This document shows, in pieces, positions 13,401-25,187 of a stretch of DNA of 64,000 nucleotides. Source of the stretch: Cyclina sinensis. Taxonomy: Eukaryota; Mollusca; Bivalvia; Venerida; Veneridae. Location of the stretch: positions 15,770,136 through 15,834,135 of the forward strand of contig JAAONU010000011.1 in assembly GCA_012932295.1 (NCBI GenBank), in the 5' to 3' direction. The notes below the pieces were generated by a model that was not told the origin of the DNA, did not search any database, and saw only the letters and a program-made list of their open reading frames with translations. Within the stretch, counting starts at the first letter, position 1. Each line of letters starts with the position of its first letter. The translations under genes were made by a program, and so were the position numbers.

Positions 13401-16400
13401 TGTTTATTATGAGTTCATTGCATAACTGGTAATATATGAAATGAAATTTTTGTCTGGTTTTGAATTACCACTACATGTACTAGTGTAACCTGCAACATGA
13501 TTTATCTTTACCACAAGAACAACTGCAAAATACCTTGCATACCAGAATGTTTCAAATGGATAACCCAAATCCAAGACAGTTTCTTATTCTTAAATAGGAA
13601 TGATTTTTTTTTACAATTTTATAACCAGTCCAAAAATGACCTCTCATTTCTGTTTATTCCTGGCAGTTTATTTTTCTTCATTAAAGACATATCAAACATG
13701 TGTACTGACAAAAAAATGTTATAATGCAGCCTACACAATAGATGTTTTGAATGATGAAATAGCAAAGAAGGTACAGTATACCTGAGAATATTTGAAGGGA
13801 GATCACCCACTGTAAGGACTAGAGCATTTTTAGGCATGTTGTGGAACAGCCTGGAACCAAACTCTGCAACAACAGTGTTGGTTCCCTGGTTACATTCAGA
13901 TAAATTCTTCCCCTAGAATTCAGATTTAACCATGATGTACATATATCATGCTTATTTTGAAATATGTTTTCATGATAAATTACCTGAAAAGTTACACAAA
14001 TTTCAGACATTTGTTAAACTTTATGATAAAACAACAAACATTTACAGTTATGTAGTGGCCAAACTGACCATGGATACTTGGAAAAACTAGATGGGTGTTC
14101 AGTGGAACACTTTTGTCGCCCTTGGGTACTCTGTTAGAATAACTAAAAAGGTAAACAAGAGCCTGCTGGAAAAGACAGCATGCTAATCAAAGTACAACAA
14201 TACCTGTCCACAGAAAGCATGCTCCACTTTTCTCAGTGCTGGATAATTAATTATTAGCCAAGTTAAACAAGAGGCCCAAGTGAAATAAATTTGACTGGAG
14301 CCTAGTCATACAAGATGAAAAAAAAATTTTTGGTGAAGTAGTTATGTATTTAAAAAAACAAAAAAAAATTTTGGGCCCCGATAGTGGGGTGTGTTGGTGT
14401 GTGTGTGAGGGTGGGGGTGATGGGAAGTGAAGTACCTATGTATTAAAAAAAAAAAAAAAATTGGGTCGGGTGGGCGGGTTGAGGATGGATGGGGAGTCAA
14501 GTACACATGTATTAAAATTAAAAAAAAAAAAATAGGGTCGGGGGGGGGGGGGGGGGGGGGGGGGTAAATAAAATCAGGGGGTCGGGGGGGGGGTCCCCAT
14601 GCAGAGGGGATGCCGGGGGGGAGTACTTACCCATCTCGTCAGGGATGGGTACAATTACAATTATAATTTAATTAATTACATTTAAGTATAAAAAATCATA
14701 TAATTAAAAATAATTGTTAATTGAGCTAAAACTCAATTACTTTAATTGTAATTAATTAATTACTTTTAAAATTCTTCATTTATTTGTCAATTAAATTCAA
14801 TTAATCTGAATTCTGTGCACATTAACCATTGATCTGATTTAGGTAAAATGCATACTTTTTCACCTGTATTGTCTGATATAGATAATTTTCCAAGAAGTGA
14901 TAATTGATAATCACCTGTCAATGATTTTAATACAGGTAGCTTTTCATGGGTATTGTCATGATTGATATAGCCTAAGGTATATACTTGCAAGTGTTTGTTG
15001 GTGACTATTGTTAAGATTAAAACTTGAGTAATGCTTTGTGTTATTCAGAAAACAGACTGATGAATTTGATTTAATGTTTTCAAAGTGAAAATAAATTTTT
15101 CTGTATCTGGTGTGCTTTGTAACTATGTTATTTTCATATTAAAGCAGTTTTACTAGAAAATAACTAATTTTAATTAATTATTTTTTCAAATTTAATTGTA
15201 ATTAATTAATTACAATGTGAAAATTCATGTAATTGTAATGTAATTGGGAAGTTTCCATTTTAATTATAATTAATTAATTACTTTTAAAAATAATGGTACC
15301 CATCCCTGCATCTCGTGTCAGTTAATATTTTATTTCTAGGCTGAAGAAGTTTTTTCCTATATATAAGTATAAGCAAAATCAAGTGACCCCTGGGGGTGGG
15401 GCTAACTGTGAGCCCAGGGGCATGGGTACCAACAATCTTTGCAGGGGTCCTGCTGGTGATTAAGTATTCCAAGTTTGAATGGAATATCCTTGACACTTTT
15501 TGAGACATGGACATAAAGAAAAAGGTTAACCAAGAAATTTTAACTTAAAAAAGGGGCATAACATTGCAAAAATAAATTTGAGGGTTATCTGCCCTTGAGA
15601 AATGGTGTTGTCTTAAGTGATACAATTGTAAGCATTACAACTGGAAAGTTTGATGAAGAAACATTAAGAAATGGCATAGTTAATAGTCAATGTTAAGTTT
15701 TCATGCCAAAATCCAAGTACAAAAAAGGGGCATAACTGTCGATTGTGACCTTGACCTATACATTTTGGCATCATCATGACCTTGTTGTCCTAAGCAATAT
15801 AATTTAAAAGTTTGATGTTGAAATGTTAAGAAATGGCAAAGTTATTCCCAACGTTAAGTTTTCATGACAAAATCCATGTATAAAAAGGGGCATAACTCTG
15901 TCAAATGTGACCTTGAATTAGAAATTTTGGCATCAACCCGACCCTGTTCTCATAAGCAATACAATTTGAAAGTTTGATAAGACAATGTTTAGAAATGGCA
16001 AAGTTATAGCCAACGTTAAGTTTTCGTGACGGACCTATGGACAAAGCGATCCCTATGTATCGCCTTTTCTTCAAAAGGGTGACACAAAAACTGTATTCAC
16101 ACTGACCTACATCACTAGAAAATCTATATATTCACCCAGAAAAAGGTATTTATTTGAACAGGGTAAGAATTTTGAAGACTGACCTGGGCATAAATCAAGT
16201 TCACAACAATACTAGAAGGTATTTTTGTCATTTATATACACATGTAAATTAGACATTAAAAAGGCTTTGTTACATATAATTACCATGATTTCTGAAAATT
16301 AACTGTGTTTTCAGCATTTATCTTTACTGTCATACATGATATTGTAAGGGTCACCTGTGTTAACGGTCAAGGTCAAAATAAATTACGTACATATAGAATG

Positions 16401-19400
16401 CTCAAGACAGATTACTATGTAGAACAGTATTGAAAATGCATATGTCATTTACTCATAGGTCTGCATTAGCTAAATTTAGATGTGGGGTTGCACCCATACG
16501 TCTGGAAACTGGTCGTTATGAAGGACTGCCAGAGAATAAGCGTCTTTGCCCATTTGGCTGTTATGTTGTTGAATCATAAATTCGTGTTATCCTTAACTGT
16601 CCTTTGTTTATTAATGAAAGGACTTTGTTATTTCAAAAAGCCACTGCTGTTTATGAGAATTTTGGAAGCCTTAATGATGATGAAAAAATCACAGTACTTT
16701 TAACCCACCCAGACTTGATAAGAACTGTAGCAAAAACCTGTTTCAACATACTTAAACAAAGGAATAACACTTTGTATAGTAAAAATGTACTTTAACAAAA
16801 TTTATTTTCTTGAATTATCTTAGTTGCTAGTCAGACTTATGAGCATCTAAAACAAAGTCTATACTTACTTTTTTATCTTTTGTTTTAGTAATGCATTCAA
16901 TAGATTTATGCCTTCCTAAAATACTCTTGTTAATCAAATTATGTTTGATCTGATCAAACATATTCCATTATGTTATATCCATTTTGTAATGTGGGTGTTT
17001 TTGCCATATTATTAGATTTCAGTTTTTTATTACTAATTTGTTTTAAGGCAGTTTTTAACTAAGATTAACAAGGGTATTCTAGGTCTTAACTGTTCATATG
17101 TGTATAGTGTACATTGTATTAAGAAGAAGTAATTTATGCTTCAACTTATTTATGTTCTAATGCTATGTCTCTTATAGATCTTCCTAGATCGGCCATTCAT
17201 GTAAACTATGTATGTATAAACTATGTGATATATTTATATTTATACATGAAATGGATGAGACAATAAACTTAAACTTATATACATCTTAATTAACAGTTCA
17301 TTATTTTAAAAGTAGTGGTGTTTTTTTTTCTGCTAAAATATCCAGGCTGTCTAAAACATGCAGTCACAGAAAAAAAAACATCAAACAGTCAAGCTTATTT
17401 TAAGCAGAAGTGATATTTGTTCTCTTAATAAAAGATTCACTCTTTAAAAAGGTTCAACAGATGTGCTGTGCCAAATAAACGAATGTAATGAACAATTTTG
17501 ACAGCATAAGCCTTTCTTAGAATGAAGTACACATGTATATACTCACAATATATAATGAAAATACAGCCACTGTAACTGATAGTTCTGTGGCTTTAAAACT
17601 TTTGGAAGGCAGAACTGTCTCAAGCCATCTGTATATACAAGTAATAAAATGTATCAATAAACAGGTATAAAACTTAAAGCTTGTGAGATAAAATTCTCTT
17701 CAAAAATGCAAGTCCAGTTAATTTTTACATCACTGAATCAAAAGTACAACTGAAAGCAATCTTGTTGGAATGAATCACAAGAACCAAGAAATATTTGATT
17801 TTTAATTCTCTGTTTAATGGACATCTACAAAATCAAAGGAAAAAAATAAAACAGCGCAAAGAAAGGTAGTTCTCAGAGAAATGTGCAACATAAAAAATAA
17901 CCCTACCTGTAGACTGCTGAAAGACCAACAACTATAAGCAAAACAATTATCATGTCAGACTGCATCCAAAATCTCTCAACCTGTAAATAAAATACCACAG
18001 ACCTGATATTAGAATAAGCAGAATAAGTGTAGGAAAATATTGTCAATGTGTTGGAGCTCTCGATTTAAATGTTGTGTTCTAAATGGGTTTTAAATTTGGG
18101 GACAAAAAAAATCATGTTTTTCTGGCATTTTAATGCTAACCTCACTTAAGGCTATATCACAAGATTTTAGGGATGGCAACGAGTAACCGGTTAACCGAGT
18201 ACTCGATCGAACGTCCGAATATCGGTTAACAAAATTGATATTCGATTACTAAATAACCTATTCTCAAACCTTAGACACAATTAGAAGAAGTTTGAGCGAG
18301 CGAACGAACGAATGAAAGAACGAACGAACGAATAAATGATAAGATGAATAGATAAATTTATTATGACGGTGAAATAAAAAAAAACATCATTTTAATCTCC
18401 GAGAAAGTCTGAAGAAACTATGGCTTTTGTTCACACACCCAATATAGACCAGTTCATTACAGCTTGGAAATTACAGGCGTAAAATGTCAGAGTTAGGGCA
18501 AATAAACATTATAATGTTATGACCTAATAATATACAATGGAAAAGTTCACTCATGTAAGAAGGAATTGACCCTTGCGTAATCACAACAATTCTGCCCTTT
18601 TGATCTCTTGTTGTTATAAGCGGATTGTTATCGTGTATTGCAAAACTTGAATCTTTTTTACACTACATTATCTTGAGGGCTTTTTGCACTACATTAACTT
18701 GAAGCTTCGAATTATTTCATGTCCGGTTCAGTGAGAGATACCGTGCTCGGACCTTAAGCCCGGACGTTGCAGATTCAAATGCTCAGTTTAAAGTTTTAGA
18801 TGGGGAAGTATTTTCTCTTGTTATGTTTGAGTCAAATTTACCGAACCGAAACACCCCGACGTGTTAAGATCTGTCGAATGAAAGGTTTTTCTTATGAGTA
18901 CATTGTTTCTTTTATTCAGTTATGAAAATCGTCGGATAAAAAGTCAGTGCCTGTTATCATATCTCGTTATGGTCCGAAGACTTTTTAAGACGCCACTCAA
19001 CACTAACTCTTATGTTCCACTGCAGTATGTATGCCTCTGATACATCTCGTAAAAATGGAAGTGTGATGTACTATCTTGAGGGTGAAAAACTGAAAAATGT
19101 GAATTCTTTGGAACACTGAAATGCATTATAAAACTCTTTTTTGCAGGAAAATTTAAGCTCCTCTGTAAATACAAAAAAAAATGAAGCTGAAAACGACAAC
19201 TGAAATGAAAACATTATGGCAGATTTTGCTGAAACTTCTGTTGCTAGATTTAACTTGCTATCTTCCTTAAAAAAAAGCACAAAGAAATCCCAGGGAGGCT
19301 CTTACTTAAATGGGATCTATTTTTACAGGCATTTAGTTGACAAGCAATTCTAAATTCAGTTTACAAATACACAATGTCAACATAAACTAAGAAAAAAAAA

Positions 19401-22400
19401 GGAATAAAGATCATACCACACCAAGGTACAGTTGGTTTTCAAGGTTAAGGTTAGCTCTCCAAGAAAATAGTACCAAATATGCTAAACACATCACCATGGA
19501 AACAATCAAATCTGTACAGCATCTAAAATTGAACATGAAAGTACAATCCATTTCTTATCCAGCACAATATTACATGAGAAAGGTGCAATGGACATTTTCT
19601 GTAAACTTTTATCTGGTTGAATTTATCAGACATGTCAACAGAAATGCAATACTGACAAGTTTATGCTAACTCTAACAAGGTTAACTAAATTGTCATCTTT
19701 AAAGTTTGAAAAAAAAAACAAACAAAGAACATTCACATATTCAAAACATCATACATACAACTCTATTTTTGAAAATTGTTGAATAATTCACATCATTTCA
19801 TCTGAAAATACCTACGCTTTATTTAATAACAGACAGCAATTTACTTATCTAGATTTTACCTTTTCATTGCAATGAATGCACCAAATGTTGTCAAGCCAAG
19901 TCCAACAAAAGTAAACTCAGACAAAAGATGTCCAACATAGACCCTGCAAACATTAGACATTTAAAATATAAATCACAACTTTGATTTAACATGCATTTCT
20001 TTCTAGAGAATGTGTCTTTAGTGTCAGAAAGAAAGATAACATGAATATTACTTGTTTCATTAAAAATATAAAATGACACCATCTGACTTAAATGATACCT
20101 ATTCCTTTAACATTATGTCATATGAAGGTGAAAGTAAATGAAAGGACCAAACATGGCTGTCCGTAATGGTTAAGTGTTAGCTGGCTGTGAAAATCGATAA
20201 ACCCCTTAACTTCATTATATGTAAAAATAAATTCACCAGAACACTGCTAAAAGAATTACCTTAGTCCTGTTAATATACCATGACCAACAGATGAACTATC
20301 ATACTGACAAAAAAACAACAGAATAAGATATAAATGAACAAGGCGAACTTTGTTACATATAATGCTTGTCCAACAAGAGCTATCACTAAATGTGTTGAAT
20401 ACCCCCAAGATACCACCTTGACACAGTAATCTTATCAATTTGAGGTAGAAACATTTGCTCCAATTATATGTTAAAGAAAACAACTAAAGGGCCATAACTC
20501 ACTGAAAAATAAAGGCAGTGGAACATGGCAACAACAAGCACAACAATGCTTGGTACTTACGATTCTTGCAAAGTATTATTAAAATCTGAATAATAGTTGA
20601 TGAGAAACAGTCAGGACAAGTTGATGTGTAAAGAAAATTATTAAAGGGCCAGAACTCAGTGGAAAAACATCACAGTGAAACATGACAGGTATACTCAACT
20701 AGTCTTGGTACTTATAATTCTTGTAAAGTATTATTAAAACCTTATTAATAATCACTGAGAAACAGTTCCAACAAATTTTATCTATGGACAGCCAGTAGTC
20801 CAGCCGGACAAACAGACTCGCCGACCAACATACATGAATTCAATATAGCCCCTAGTATTCTATCTGGGCTTATAAAAATTGCCTTTCAATTAAGAATTAT
20901 TGTTCTTTATCAATAAATTAAACTGTAACTGTTCAAAACAAGAAAATGTACCTGACAATTTCTGAAACCAAATTATAAAATAAGGGCTTCTATTTAAAGA
21001 ATTTCATAGCTAGTACAAAAGTAATTCTAATGGCAATTTTTCCAGTATTAAGGAGAACTTAAAGACCATTACATCTTTAGCAAGGCTGAAAGTTCCATAT
21101 TCCTTCCTTAGTACATGTTTTAAGAATCCTTCCAAATTTGACTGGTCTCCCCATGTCCATCTGCCTGAACTGAACATTGATGACAGGGGAAGGTAAATGT
21201 AGGGTACCAGACCAGTTAGAAAGCAGACAGCAATCAACACCAAACCATGGAAAGTTAGTCTCTGAGAAAAAGAAATTGTAGACTGATTACAAGAAAAACA
21301 AAGAACCATAATATTTGTCATTTATCTTTTACTTACTTATCCAGATCAGAATTCTGTTGCATTTTCTGTTTATTTAATCAACATAATTCAAGAGCGACTT
21401 TTTATAAATATACAAAGGTGCTACAAAGAACTTGAAATTAAAAGGCAGGAGCTTTTTAGGCATCTGTTAAATTCATGACAATGCTAAATCTACTGAATGA
21501 GCCACACATATTTAAGCATTAATGGTCTTAGAATACCTGTCAAAAAAGCTATGATTGAACTAAAAACTCTGACGGTCTTTGAAAATTCCTGATTACAAAA
21601 GGCCATATTTGGTAGGCACCTACAAATAAAATTAAGCTCAAACATCCTTACCTTTATCTTGAAGAGTTCATAAAGAACCCAAAGAGCTATTACTGCCACA
21701 TATACTACACTGGTGTGCTGATTACACAAACTTATCCCACACATAAATGATCCGAAACAGGCAACCTGTAACGATAAAAAAATGATTCCAGTAAATCAGT
21801 TTATTCTAACATATGCAACAAATTTAACATAATCCTACTTCCGAATAAGCTATCTCTATCACAGGATAAAACAGAGTTCTTGTTTTGCTAAGATTTATCT
21901 TAAAAACATGGTATGTTGCCACTGTTTATTACCCTTGTTTTTTTCTCTGCCTCAGCTCTTTCAAACTCAGACATCAAATACAACAACGCAGCTATACACA
22001 GATTGTTAAGACTGAATACTTCAGCAGTTGTTGACCATGTCCAGGTGAGCTTGTTAAATGACCATAGTGAAGCCCCAATCACTGAGATACCAATGCTTCT
22101 TGTGTATCTAAAAATAGAAACATTATACTAAATGTACCTTGGGCCATTCCAGTAAAACATACATCCCACTTAGGAAAGAAAATGGACTTTAGAAGTCTAT
22201 TTGACAAGAACATACACCAAAACAAAACAAAAAGACTACTTGCAACAGAATTTCTTCATTTAGCTTTTTGGGGGGTAAGATATATCTTTCACTGGAGTGG
22301 CCCTTAAAAAACAGAGCAACTAAACCAAATAATCCATGATAGACAAGTTACTTTGTTACTGCATCTATGAAACCCAAAAATGCAGGACAGAAAACACCAT

Positions 22401-23659
22401 GATATAAATGTAAGATATTCTTCCTTTCATTCACTGATTGATCACCATAGAATATTTACTGGTAAATAATTCAGCATTTTCACTGATCATTTTTTTACTT
22501 TCTTCACATAAACTTATTCAATGAGACACTCACTTTTTTAGCGGGTCACAACATTAAACATTTACATTTGAAAAACACTCCAGAAAAAATCAAACTATGG
22601 CTTTTTATCATGTGAGTTAAATTGTAAAGCAATAAGATTCTACTTAGCTTTAAGTTTTCAAAGAATATAGAAACTGCTAAAATTATTATTATCATTATTT
22701 TTTTGTCAGAAACAATACACTTAGCAGTACTTTAAAATGTCAAATTTAATCTGAAAATCAATGTCACAGAAAATGTTTAATTACCTGTATAATGTGACAG
22801 AAAAGATAAATGTAGCCCCTGTAGACAGAACAGCATTGAGTAGACTGGCTCTCCAAGCTTCACTACCAAATGTTACAAACTTCATGGCTGACCACAACAG
22901 TAATGTGAACAATGGGTACCCAGGAGGGTGGGCAACCTGCAGGTACATTTAACACAATCATATCTAATAACTTTAAACATTTCACACCTCAAGCAATAAT
23001 GAAATATTAGCACTTTCACTTGTAATTTATGAAATGACATGAAGATATGTTTTTTAAACAGGCATTACTATATATATATTGTACAATTTTCAGAGAAATC
23101 ACTTCAGTCTTGGCAGGCTGAAAGCACTGCACTGACCTAATTTTATAAATAACAAAATAATGTACATCACTTTTTATGTATTTTTTTATTAAAATTTTCT
23201 TGTAAATTTTTTCTAACATTTCATTTATATAAACAAATCAAAACAAAACACTTACTCCTAATTCATAAGCGGCTGTGATTAACTCCCCTGAAAAAAATCA
23301 GAGATAAATCAGATTGACTAAACTTGATTACACTGATAAATGCTACTCCTATCTCAGACTGTAGGTAATATAGTTGGTGGATGTGAGACCAGAAAGTTTT
23401 ACTTTGAGATCCAAAGACTCCTCAAATACTTAACCATCTGCAGCTGGTTATAAGAACTAGTACAAACAAATCACTTTTTGTTATTAAAGTTTCTTAGCTA
23501 AAATTAAAGGGTATCATTAATTAAAATATACTTGAAAAACACTGTATCATACCTGAGTCACCTCCAGGAATGCTTGGATACATTGTGTAGACATATATGG
23601 CTAATACAGCCAAACTGTGTCCAAATAAACACATAAATGCTCTATTTTTTGTCAGCCAT
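7407..23659 (-). CDS. TMEM260: TMEM260, ER protein O-mannosyltransferase (18 coding exons)
   Basis: Coding exons in transcript order: 23659-23553, 23287-23256, 22936-22785, 22107-21933, 21765-21652, 21261-21073, 20303-20260, 19943-19860, 19522-19417, 17980-17907, 17628-17547, 13912-13782, 13384-13330, 12622-12471, 11438-11259, 9078-9025, 8601-8511, 7646-7407. Every junction has AG/GT and matching phase. From the in-frame ATG at 23634-23632 the product is 678 residues (human about 707). Visible family motifs: GGDSGE (24-29), HPPGYP (41-46), AEVFSLNN (117-124), CNQH (161-164), RWTWGDQ (219-225), VERFW (327-331), and a C-terminal soluble part with HRNFAIACERML. Hydrophobic stretches between the motifs fit a multi-pass membrane protein. 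The family (DUF2723) transfers O-mannose in the ER to IPT domains of plexins and MET-type receptors. The frame stays open upstream of the ATG to the acceptor at 23660, so a further 5' coding exon is possible. Introns carry a LINE tail and several MITEs. Confidence 0.93.
8161..8413 (-). repeat. tRNA-derived SINE fragment
   Basis: The minus strand from about 8413 reads as a tRNA-like head, with an A-box-like CTTACTCAGTTGGTAGATC and a B-box-like stretch near GTTCAGGGGTTC, followed by a non-tRNA body. It lies in a TMEM260 intron. It does not fold into a full cloverleaf by eye, so a SINE remnant is more likely than a gene. Confidence 0.5.
10261..10458. mobile_element. About 200-bp MITE (GGGCC-TTCCAG family), copy A
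   Basis: The left end AAGGGCCTTTCCAGCAAAAC is mirrored by the right end (reverse complement AAGGACCATTCTAGTAAAAC), giving TIRs of about 27 bp. A relative with similar ends is at 22141-22303. It sits in a TMEM260 intron and supplies part of a 139-codon plus-strand open frame that I do not regard as a gene. Confidence 0.6.
12844..13285. mobile_element. MITE with 17-bp perfect TIRs enclosing a tRNA-like sequence
   Basis: AGCGACTGACTCACAGA at 12844-12860 is perfectly inverted at 13269-13285. The flanks read TTA on each side, consistent with a TA or TTA duplication. Inside, the minus strand 13048-12973 carries tRNA-like A-box and B-box sequences. It lies in a TMEM260 intron. No protein is encoded. 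Confidence 0.75.
12973..13048 (-). pseudogene. tRNA-like sequence (tRNA pseudogene or SINE head)
   Basis: An A-box-like TGGCTCAGTGGTGTAGA and a canonical B-box GGTTCGAATCC are correctly spaced. The 5' end (GGCGCTG) does not pair with the 3' end (TGGTTAA), so no intact acceptor stem can form. It is probably a pol III promoter carried by the surrounding element and not a working tRNA. Confidence 0.6.
14350..14636. repeat. G-rich and A-rich low-complexity tract
   Basis: Alternating poly-A and G-rich blocks, including an uninterrupted G run of more than 20 around 14540-14563 and further runs to 14625. It has potential for G-quadruplex formation and replication slippage. Homopolymer lengths here may be assembly artefacts. 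It abuts the hAT MITE at 14640. Confidence 0.85.
14640..15308. mobile_element. hAT-type MITE with 8-bp target duplication
   Basis: The ends are CAGGGATGGGTAC and its inverted partner GTACCCATCCCTG. The element is flanked by a perfect 8-bp duplication, CATCTCGT, at 14632-14639 and 15309-15316. CAGGG-type ends with 8-bp duplications are diagnostic of hAT elements. Subterminal inverted blocks are TAATTAATTA-rich. The 669-bp interior has no transposase frame. Confidence 0.92.
15340..16085. repeat. Diverged tandem repeat (about 170-bp unit)
   Basis: About four imperfect units share the phrases AAAAAGGGGCATAACT, TGTGACCTTGACCT, TTTTGGCATCA, AGCAATACAATTTGAAAG and AAATGGCAAAGTTAT. They end with GACGGACCTATGGACAAAG. 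This belongs to the same broad group of GACCTTGACC-rich arrays seen elsewhere in the window. No coding potential. Confidence 0.8.
16440..17275 (+). mobile_element. 3' end of a second non-LTR retrotransposon, with an internal stop
   Basis: One frame reads HRSALAKFRCGVAPIRLETGRY, then NKRLCPFGCYVVES, a TAA stop at 16577-16579, and continues in the same frame with IRVILNCPLFINERTLLF to the stop near 16794. The R-C-G...P-ETGRY...N-R-C-P...C...E...H-x-L-x-C-P-L pattern is the cysteine-rich C-terminus typical of many invertebrate LINE reverse transcriptases. The copy is 5'-truncated and carries a nonsense mutation. An untranslated tail with AATAAA runs to about 17275. It lies in a TMEM260 intron, opposite to the gene. 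Confidence 0.8.
18170..18345. repeat. Possible transposon end and simple GAAC-type repeat
   Basis: GGGATGGCAACGAGTAACCG resembles hAT-type MITE ends, but no matching right end was found, so the element is truncated or uncertain. From about 18296 a GAAC/GAAT simple repeat follows, of about ten imperfect units. Confidence 0.4.
20330..20880. repeat. Dimeric interspersed repeat
   Basis: Two related units, starting near AAAGGGCCATAACTCA at about 20488 and AAAGGGCCAGAACTCA at about 20645, share a following block with TTGGTACTTA, ATTCTTG and AAAGTATTATTAAAA. The end has the CCGGACAAACAGACTCGCCG phrase common to this repeat group. It is non-coding and lies in a TMEM260 intron. Confidence 0.65.
22141..22303. 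mobile_element. About 165-bp MITE (GGGCC-TTCCAG family), copy B
   Basis: The left end GGGCCATTCCAGTAAAACAT is mirrored by the right end ACTGGAGTGGCCC. It is related to copy A at 10261-10458. It lies in the TMEM260 intron between the exons at 22107-21933 and 22936-22785. Confidence 0.6.
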
Positions 23660-25187
23660 CTGTAATATTTTTTATATTAAATCTGTACTTAGTAGGTGCA
23701 TGTACATGGTCAAATTTGCTATACAATTATTTATAAGCAAGAGCTAAGCAAACCAAAAATTTAAATATGAAGAAAAATTCCTGTGGTACTCAAAATGTTT
23801 ACTGTCAGCGTGGACACTTAAAATTTCAAGCTACTGCACAAGTTTTGCTAGCTTCAAGATGACACTGTAGAGAAAATTGCTGAAACTGCAGTTACTTCTG
23901 AAAATTTATCAGGTTTTATCTAAAATTTGTAATCTCGACATATAATCCCAGCACAATAAATAAAAGTTGAAAAAATATGTTTTATTTCAATTTTAGCATG
24001 GTCTAGAATTAAGTGAAGGAATTAAAGTAGCACTGACTGTTCATTTGTTTTCCTGTTTTCTGTCACTTCCTTCTTCTGATTCCTCTGTTGTATCACTTTC
24101 TTTCTTCTGTCACGCATTTTTCAGCATATAACTAAATCCTGTATTGTAAACTTCACAAGATTAGCACCACAAGTAGTAAAAAGGGTCAACATTTGAAAAA
24201 CCATACAGAATATACAGCTGAAAAGGGTAGGGGGACTTGGGATGTAACCAGGTTATACAGAATAATTCTCTTGAAACAAACTTAAGATTTGCAATCCTTC
24301 ATACTTTCTTTACCTGACATTTGTCAGATAAGCATAACAAAATCGTCACAGTCTGTTTTGTCAAGGGTTATGCCAAGCCATCACAAAGCTATCTGATTTG
24401 TCAAAACTGGAAATCTTGTTCTGAAAATGTTTATTTCTTATGATTCAAATCAATTTACTGAAGAACAAATTGAGCATTAATGTCTTTGATACTACAGTCA
24501 TTTCAAAATAAAGTAGAAACTTTGACTGATTATGAACAAAAATGCCAAAGTGTCTCACACTGGGATAACCTTTAAGTTGGTATACCAGGAAAACTGAATA
24601 AGGTCAACCGAAAGAATCAACTTTTATTATTTGATCTGCTCAAGACTGAAGGCTGATATGGGAAGCTCTGTAACAAGGAGAAATAAGAAGTTTCTCAAAG
24701 GAGGAAGAAACCTTAGGTTGAGCCAGTAGAGTTTATTCAATAGTTCATAGAACAACTAATTCCCTTTAATGCAAAATATGTTTTTTCTAATGAAAAAGAA
24801 ACCTTAAGCCCGAGCCAGTGAAGTCTATTTATACAGAAGAATATGAAATGAGATTAAACTATGGTTAAACTGAAGAATATGATTTAGTTGTGTTTAACCC
24901 TGCTGCCTTGTCGCGAAAATAGATAACACACATATTCTTTCGTTAATATTAAAAATTTGGCACAAATATTTCGCTTTGAATAAACGACAAATATTTTATT
25001 TGATTACAGGGAAAAAAAGGCATTCAATTAAAAGTGAATTTAGGCCGACTGCCAAGGAATTTCCCCGGTCTTTTAACCTGTCGTCGACTTGTCAACAGAA
25101 TGATGCTCTCCCTTTTGTGATTCTTCATAAAGTCTAGATAGCGGCAATATTTGAAATATGCGGCATCATTTGTCAATTGTGCTATTA

